From: Combretum micranthum | Taxonomy: Eukaryota; Streptophyta; Magnoliopsida; Myrtales; Combretaceae | Reading direction: 5' to 3' | Assembly: GCA_024138025.1 (NCBI GenBank) | Contig: JAMXBD010002808.1 | Span: 62,001 to 126,000 of the forward strand | Length of the DNA: 64,000 bases | Shown: positions 57,693-64,000 of the stretch, in pieces | Layout: each line of letters starts with the position of its first letter | Numbering within the stretch: the first letter of the stretch is position 1 | Position numbers and translations under genes: made by a program | The notes under the pieces: generated by a model | What the model saw: only the letters and a program-made list of their open reading frames with translations | Told to the model about the DNA's origin: nothing | Database searches by the model: none

Positions 57693-57949
57693 ACGAATGG
57701 TACCTAAACTTTGGTAAAATATGCAATTAGGTAGTCTAAATTTGAAATTGATCAATTTAATATCTTAACTCTAAAATTGATTAAGAACTTTTAACATGTG
57801 TTAACCAATATCAAGAAGGTACTGTTAATATATACATAAAATTTGTTTCATGTTTCAAATTGATCAATTTCAAAATTTATATATTAAATTAATCAATTTT
57901 AAAAATTGATACCTAATTAAATATTTTACAAAATTTAAATATCATTCAT
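57693..57949. mobile_element. Mutator-like MITE in LTR Q
   Basis: Terminal inverted repeats of about 40 bp: acgaatggtacctaaacttt at the left and, on the complement of the right end, atgaatgatatttaaatttt, both followed by gtaaaatat..aattaggta. Core is AT-rich with ttgatcaattt palindromes. Target duplication not clear. Confidence 0.7.
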
Positions 57950-58034
57950 AACATTAATCCATAGATTCTCGCATGCATGTTTTTCATAACGAGCATGCGA
58001 TAAAGTCGTCATACTCTTGTCCTAAGGCGTGACA

Positions 58035-59665
58035 CCATGTTTATAGAAGCGAACTGGTGACATTGAATCATAACGTAGATGGATCGATAACTATGGAAAA
58101 GGTAAAACAAATAGATTTGAGATGACTAGTGATGGATTTACGAATATTAAAATTGGCAATGGTGGATTTACAAATGGAGAATGGTAAAAGAAGGAAAAAA
58201 AGTTTGCAAGGCCGTACTTTTGAAGGGATTTGTTAAGGAGTTAGGGAGAGAATGCATGTGTAAAATAGATTTTTTTTTTTTTTTTCCCCCTCTTTATGTA
58301 CCAAGAGAACCTCTCTCCTTTTTCTCGCATTTCTCATATATTTGTACATATACTATATTTTCTATTTCAGGGTCATAAACCCCCTTGTGAGCCTCCGTAT
58401 TTAATAACCTCCATATTTAATAGATTCCAACCAAGGATACAATAGTTGTAAGATTTAAAAAATGGATGTAAGATTTAAAAGTTTAAATATTTTTTTGAGT
58501 AAAAATTTTATTCAAATACAATTTTGACATATTTAAAAGTTCAGCTACCAGTAATAAAACTTTTCTTGATAGCAATATTCACGTCACAAAAATGCTTCTT
58601 TCCATTTTTTCAGAATAACCATTGTAATTTATTGTTTTTATAATTGTAATATCAGCATATGATGATTGTACTAATTCATTACAGTAAATGGTAAACTAAG
58701 ATAAGGGGAATGTGAAAGATTTTTTTTTCTATATCTAATTCTGAAACTACATTAATAGCTGCCATGTTAATATCCTTGATCCTTATGAATAAAAATGAGG
58801 TCCCTAATGAATTTCAATCCTCCAATGACTCGACTCTTTTTTTTTTGGACATTTGACAAGTAAGCGGAATGTGATTTTTTTTCCCTCCCCTTAAACTAAT
58901 TAGCATCATAAAATCACGGATACCTTGGCACATTTATGATTTTAAAAAAAAAAAAAGACACGTTTCTTTCTATTTGTCTTATTAAAAGAAGTGTATAATT
59001 GTTAACTAATTATATTAGTAAATGATAATAATTATGTTTAATCACAACCACAAATGGTTGAATGTGGCAACATGTAATAAAAGTGGCTAAAAATTAATAA
59101 AAAGGTAATGATTATTGGTGTCGAAAATGAATGATGATAGATAAAATTGATTTTTTTTTAATGAAATTTATCAAGGTTTTTCTTAATATATTACTTATTT
59201 TCGGTAAAATAAATCCCCATGATAAGGCAAATATGTTTGGTATTAGAAATGCATTTTTGGTTTTCCCGTTTTGAAAATATTTCATGTCAAACCCAAAATG
59301 CAACCTACAAACCGTTTGATTATTTTTGAAACACTTGCTCCTTTTAATGGTTAGTTGCAACTTGGTGTGCCACTATCTTTATAATCTAATTACCTGGTAG
59401 TTCATGTGTTATGCAATTAAAGGTTTTTCCATTTCTTCCTTGAGATTAATTATCTTTACATAAGTTTTAATATATTTTTGAAATTTTCAAACCATAATAT
59501 TAACCTCATTAAAATATAAAGACTTCGTGATGGAACTCAATCTTTTCGTACATCTTGAATCAATGATGAATACTTTTCTTTCCTTGATTGATTTAGAAAA
59601 AAAAAAAAGGAAAAAAATTGTCATTTTTACCCTCTCAAACATATAAAAATGAATGGCCATATATA
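58035..59665. other. No gene recognised
   Basis: 58085-58200 repeats the dispersed sequence seen at 38290-38410. The rest is AT-rich with poly-T runs (58267, 58838, 59148) and no domain-bearing frame. Confidence 0.5.
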
Positions 59666-59680
59666 TATATATATATATTA
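59658..59680. repeat. (AT)n microsatellite
   Basis: atatatatatatatatat run at the left edge of LTR P sequence. Confidence 0.9.
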
Positions 59681-59775
59681 TTGATTATTGCGTTACATAT
59701 AATCTAAGTGTGATCGACACATCATGTGTATTTATGTTATTTTATATTAAGCTTTAGCTCACTCTTGTTTTTTCG

Positions 59776-59861
59776 GTATTGATGGGCCTCATAGTAGCTA
59801 TTACGATTATTTGGATTACGGGATCAACTTTATGAAGTTGCTCAATGAGGTTAGCAATTAG
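59776..59861 (+). pseudogene. Putative last micropeptide exon, LTR P
   Basis: Phase 1 reading G-IDGPHSSYYDYLDYGINF then MKLLNEVSN and TAG. Same length class and core (YYDYLDYG) as T and W2. The acceptor is tttttcg rather than cag, so splicing in this copy is probably lost. Confidence 0.45.
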
Positions 59862-60089
59862 GATTGCTGATGCTTTACTGATTTTTATTTTTAGACTTGT
59901 TTTTATCTTTTGTATCTATCTAGGAGCCCTAGATTTTGTATTTGAACTTTTGGTGTCATCTTTTCTAATGCTATCTCCTATGGATGTTTTGGAGATACTT
60001 TTAGACTTTTACACGATATATATCAAACAGTTATCCTATTATGTTGGCTTACTCACAGGTATAGCCTTTTTATCAATTATTTGTATTAA

Positions 60090-60460
60090 GGGAAAATGAT
60101 AAAAATGATATCTGAATTTTTATAAAAAGAAGAACTAATTACTTAATATTCGGTTTTGAACAATTTGATACCTAAACAATGTTTTTATTGATTTTTTTCA
60201 TTATTGAAGTTTGGTTTTATCAATTTTCATACATAAACAAACTTTTCATAGACTTTTTTCATACTTCATTGTATTGCTTCGAATATGAAAAAATTAACGA
60301 AAACTTTGTCCATGTATTAGAATTATTAAAAACCAAACGTCAGATATGAAAAAAATTAACAAAAACTTTGTTCAAGTACCATATTATTCAAAATTAAACT
60401 TCACGTACCTTATTGCTTTTTTTTTTTGAAACTTTAGGTATCATTTTTCGTCACTAACCC
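60090..60460. mobile_element. Mutator-like MITE in LTR P
   Basis: Inverted ends gggaaaatgataaaaatgata and (complement) gggttagtgacgaaaaatgat. Flanks tttgtattaa and tttgtacaaa agree at 8 of 10 positions, a Mutator-type 9-10-bp duplication. LTR W2 supplies the empty site (tatgtgtacaaatta near 51355). Confidence 0.85.
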
Positions 60461-60647
60461 TTTGTACAAATCACCTTTCTGCTGCTTTAACAAGGTTCAA
60501 AAATTAAATAAACAATTGTAGAAACTAAAATTAATCAGTAAATGAACACAATGAACTAACCATTTAGAATGGCCTTTGGGTACAATATACCAGGGTTATA
60601 CGTGATGAAAATGTGTGCTCTCTAACCTAATCGGGGGCGTGACAGAT

Positions 60648-60772
60648 ATTACGTTGACTTCAAATACGAAGCAACAACAGACTTATGTTGTAATTGTGGA
60701 CGCTTCAGTCATGGGGTGGAGGAGCGTAAAGAGAAAGGGATTACACACCCCAATTTGTCCACGGCTAAGGGT
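60648..60772 (+). pseudogene. LINE-type ORF1 zinc-knuckle fragment (DUF4283-associated)
   Basis: One frame reads YVDFKYEATTDLCCNCGRFS then HGVEERKEKGITHPN, the C-x2-C-x4-H part of the knuckle that follows DUF4283 in plant LINE ORF1 and related nucleic-acid-binding proteins. The expected last Cys is Arg (cgt). The frame stops at 60770. Only this scrap remains; no RT is nearby. Confidence 0.6.
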
Positions 60773-62785
60773 TGATGAAGATGAAGCTATTAGTCTTTAG
60801 GACGAGGACAAAGATGAGAAAAAGAAATAAAAGCGGAAATTATGCATGACATGCACATGTGGATTGGCAATGATTACCGCTTTTATTGTTTTATATGTCT
60901 TAATACTTTCATCGTGAATAAGCGAAGTTACAAAGCAACTGGATGTATATTAGGATTACCATTCTATTGCTTTTGTTTTGTTTTATATTATAATTTGAAG
61001 GATTCACTATGTTTAAAGCTTTGTATTACGAGGTAACAGCTTTTATAAAAATGCTGCCATGCATTCACTCTATTCGGGTTGATGAAACAGATTGTCATTT
61101 ATTCAAACCAACTTTAAATCTTGCATTTGTATGTACTAGTAGATGTTACACCCACAACAATTTAACAGTATTAAAAAAAAAAATCCTAAACCTTTTATCA
61201 TAAAATATTAATATTTGGCCGTAGAATAAACTAGATTTTTAAAGTTAATACCACAAAATATTATAATGTTATTACCTTTTTCATTTTAGATTGTAATGCA
61301 AATTCTCAAAATAAAAGGATAAAACCCAGTAGTTATTATTTTAAAAAGGAATTATAAGCATAAGGAGGGAGTAGTTTTTTTTTTAAAAAATAAATTGAAA
61401 TAGGTAAATAAATGAAAATATAAAGACTAAGACATCAAATTTGCTTTTTGCTTTAATAATATAAATAAATACACACACATATATACATATAAGCAATCTC
61501 ACACTCGCAATGCATATGCAAAATAAATAAATAATTACCATCTTAAAATTTAAGATACTGTGAATTTATGAAGAAAACTATAAATATGATTGATGCTTTA
61601 AAAATATAATTGTGAGGCCTACGCTAAGAACAATTAAAAGCAGGAAAAATTTACTTTATTGTCAATATTAATGCAAACAATCTTTTTCCCACATTTGTGA
61701 TTGGGTAACTCACTGTCAATTATCAATAAGGGTTCATTTTAGCAACTCATCAATAATTGTTGCTTAAGGGAGTATAAACAGAGACAGTTTCAACCACGCA
61801 CAGTTTGGGAGATACGTTTACCATTTTAAAGCTGTCATTACTTGAGCAAATAGGTTAAGGGTATATTTGAAATAGATACGTACTAAGCTTCTTAAAGGAT
61901 AAAGGCAACCAAATATTTAGAGCCTTTAAATATATTCATATATAATCATAATTATTATGTAATATTGCATATACAAATTAACATACAGAAACACACTTGA
62001 ACATATTCATTATGTGTATGTATATATTAACATTGCAATGTGTGCGTTATTATGGAAAATGACCATTTCCGTATCACACCCCCCAAAAAAATTAATTCTG
62101 CATAGAATATAAAAATCCATGTTTCAATGAATTGTTGCTATTATGGAAAATGCAATAAGTTAGTTTATAACTTAATATATGGAGCAAATAAACATTTGAC
62201 AAGCGAATTTTATATGTTTTTCTATAATAACCGTAACTTCCATAATTATATCTATTTACACATAAGTTGGGACTTGTTTCCTAATACACATAGACATATA
62301 TTTATATACGGTGATAAGTAGGTCAAATTATATGAATAAATATTGATTTGATTTGATTACTACATATGAATATCAAATATAATACTAAAAATAGTGAAAT
62401 AGATATGTGAAATAAGCTATTTGTATAACTACTTTGATCGCATTTTTTACTTATGCATTGAAAACAATTCAAATTAGGTAAATTTTATACTATAATGTCG
62501 ATATATTTAGCTTATGTTTGGTGAATAATTAAGAATTATCAAAATTAACACGTCAATAATACATAAATAGATACATATATACATATATTTTTTATAAGTT
62601 GTTACAACTATGGACTAATACTATAACTCAATCATCTAAAATATAAAGTCTCACAATTATTTGCGATTATTTGAGGGCTTTTTATGTAATAATGCATCAT
62701 TTACAAAGAGTTATAATCTTTGAAAATATAAGGAAAAAAACAAAAAACGTGAAGTATGTTGCACTATTTACATTTACTTCATGTA
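60773..62785. other. Intergenic AT-rich DNA
   Basis: Small open frames (60842-61203, 62127-62321) have AT-driven composition and no domains. No transposon ends or RNA genes recognised. Confidence 0.5.
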
Positions 62786-63010
62786 ATGGTTGCCACTAAG
62801 GATGAAAAAAATTGAGTAAATCGTCTACCAAACTAGATTGAACTGAAAATTCAATTATTTCTTTTATTTATTTATTTATTTTATTTAGTTTGAATTGATT
62901 CCTTTCATGATTTGGTCCATTAATAATATTTTGGTTTGTGGTTCTGTTCATGTATTGAAACTAAACTGAATTGTATGCCGAGCCAAACCCTTAATTACAC
63001 TTAAAAGAAA
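62786..63010. mobile_element. hAT-like fragment
   Basis: ggtttgtggttctgttc, ccaaactagattgaactg and aaactgaattgtatgccgagcc are scattered ggttc/gaacc-type words around an AT-rich core, as in hAT sub-terminal regions. Ends not defined. Confidence 0.3.
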
Positions 63011-63139
63011 AAATAAAAATTACCCAACGGGAGTGAAAGTAGTATAAATCATAAACACGCATAAACTAAATCCAGCATTGGAAAGTTAGTTGTCATGCTC
63101 CGAACCCGTAGGTTGCCATAGCCTAATATGGAGGATGAA

Positions 63140-63294
63140 ATTTACTGTCTCAATGATGCGATTCTGTTCCAGCAAATGAGTATTTGATATGTATAAAAAA
63201 TAAAAAATTTTCAAAATAATGTATATTATCAATTCAAGACACGTGTCAAATACTCGTTCATCAGAAATGAGACAACATCATAGAGACAGTAAAT
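63140..63294. mobile_element. Foldback MITE, copy 1
   Basis: Left arm atttactgtctcaatgatg...gagtatttgatatgt and right arm acacgtgtcaaatactcgt...catagagacagtaaat are inverted complements over about 55 bp with a short AT spacer. No coding capacity. Confidence 0.8.
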
Positions 63295-63315
63295 GTGTTT
63301 CTGCCTAAGATGAGA

Positions 63316-63479
63316 ATTTACTGTCTCCATATTGCTATCTATTCATATTCTAGTAAATGAGTATTTGACACGTGTAAAAAATAAAAAAAATCCCTAAAAA
63401 ATGTTAATTATCACTTAAGACACGTATCAAATATCCATTCTTGAGATATGAATGAGACCGCATCATGGATACAACAAAT
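63316..63479. mobile_element. Foldback MITE, copy 2 (tandem to copy 1)
   Basis: Left arm atttactgtctccatattg...gagtatttgacacgtgt and right arm acacgtatcaaatatccat...catggatacaacaaat. Same unit as copy 1, separated by about 21 bp, and both are followed by gtgtttc. Confidence 0.8.
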
Positions 63480-63716
63480 GTGTTTCCAGCTATTTTGTGC
63501 CCCTATTAGACACGTAAAGCTCGATCATATACACTCCTAGCTCTTCAAGTCTAGTCGATGAACACCTTAAAAGTGGGGAAAAAAATAGTTCCCAAAGGAT
63601 GAGAAAATTTAATGAACATCAACTATCATAGAAACACATTCGACGTATGTATCATAACGCATACGACTTAAAAAAAAAACACTTATATAACAATCCATTC
63701 AACATCAAACTCAATA

Positions 63717-63738
63717 TATATATATATATATATATATA
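63717..63738. repeat. (AT)n microsatellite
   Basis: atatatatatatatatatat run. Confidence 0.9.
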
Positions 63739-63779
63739 ATTATATTGTTAGCACTGGCAGCTTAAGTGATGCTAGTGCA

Positions 63780-63895
63780 AAAACTTTATGAATTGGCTTT
63801 GACTGAAGCATCTAAAAAACCAAAAGATACTACTCGGTTTGATCCGAAGGAATAAATGCGACCAAACCAAACTAAACCGCCCTTAATCACAACTA
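63780..63895. mobile_element. hAT-like terminal fragment
   Basis: ccaaaccaaactaaaccgccctta near 63855 is, on the complement, a typical hAT-type end (aagggcggtttagtttggttt). The matching left end was not identified. Confidence 0.35.
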
Positions 63896-64000
63896 TTCTC
63901 AATATTTCTTCATTTGCATAAAAGAATATTTTACTTCACTTAAATAACTTCCACGATTATAAAATGATAGAAAGTAATTTGGTGCTAATATGTCTAACTA

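Larger units (their letters stand above)
55702..58034 (+). repeat. LTR Q, 3' part, with two MITEs
   Basis: The terminus tcctaaggcgtgaca at 58034 is LTR-like; no PBS follows. A micropeptide exon at 57423 follows ctcacctatttgg...tttttttag, as in LTRs T and W2. It is split by a hAT MITE at 56540-57352 and a Mutator-like MITE at 57693-57949. 55702-56530 has no other recognisable content except a duplicated ~100-bp stretch (cttaac..ctctaagttcatat near 56010 and 56110). The left end of Q is not defined. Confidence 0.5.
59681..60644 (+). repeat. LTR P, 3' part
   Basis: Collinear with LTR W2 51000-51400: ctttagctcactcttgttttttc, the micropeptide exon, ggagccctagattttgtatttg, atcctattatgttggcttac, and atagcctttttatc. 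Terminates tcgggggcgtgaca at 60644. A 371-bp MITE (60090-60460) is inserted; no PBS follows. Confidence 0.75.

Noticed and set aside
62127..62321. 64-codon Tyr/Asn-rich frame
   Set aside because: Composition is what AT-rich random DNA gives; no conserved motif.

Overview
The window is plant nuclear DNA: very AT-rich, with no complete host gene that I can support, and dominated by decayed LTR retrotransposons and small DNA transposons. The angiosperm assignment rests on Ty1/copia and Ty3/gypsy polyprotein fragments with plant-type iMet primer binding sites, hAT- and Mutator-like MITEs, and a fragment of plant mitochondrial 26S rRNA. I cannot name the species.

Layout. 1-13150: a minus-strand copia element (Copia-1) broken by a gypsy-type LTR (1-351), a 1.5-kb solo LTR (798-2336) and another insertion (about 2490-4050). 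It lies in an old 3-kb LTR (Z), which is also split by a solo LTR of the same lineage in the opposite orientation (Y, 7886-11201, perfect 5-bp target duplication). 13150-22588: plus-strand LTR W, split by gypsy element V (minus; gag and an extra ORF, PBS, 3.8-kb LTR). 22589-29115: low-gene DNA with hAT-like elements and a mitochondrial insertion (about 27430-28060). 29116-37330: minus-strand Copia-2, split by solo LTR X (32809-36314). 40136-51534: composite LTR W2 holding a fully bounded gypsy element S (41608-47797, target duplication ccatt), itself split inside its gag zinc knuckle by solo LTR T (43382-46256, target duplication atatc). 51560-60644: LTRs U and R (minus), Q and P (plus), with MITEs. 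60645-64000: a LINE-like zinc-knuckle scrap, paired foldback MITEs and AT-rich DNA.

The most interesting pattern is inside the long LTRs (V, W, W2, T, U, R, Q, P, X, Y). They look like miniature split genes: a TATA box, a first exon ending in a consensus splice donor, an intron that often holds a family-specific reiterated (often GC-rich) block, a short middle exon, and a last exon that begins after a pyrimidine tract plus AG. This last exon reads, usually in the same splice phase, as a short acidic, Tyr/Phe-rich peptide ending at a stop. The recurrence of this exon in families whose flanking DNA has diverged suggests a conserved LTR-encoded micropeptide or a conserved spliced leader.
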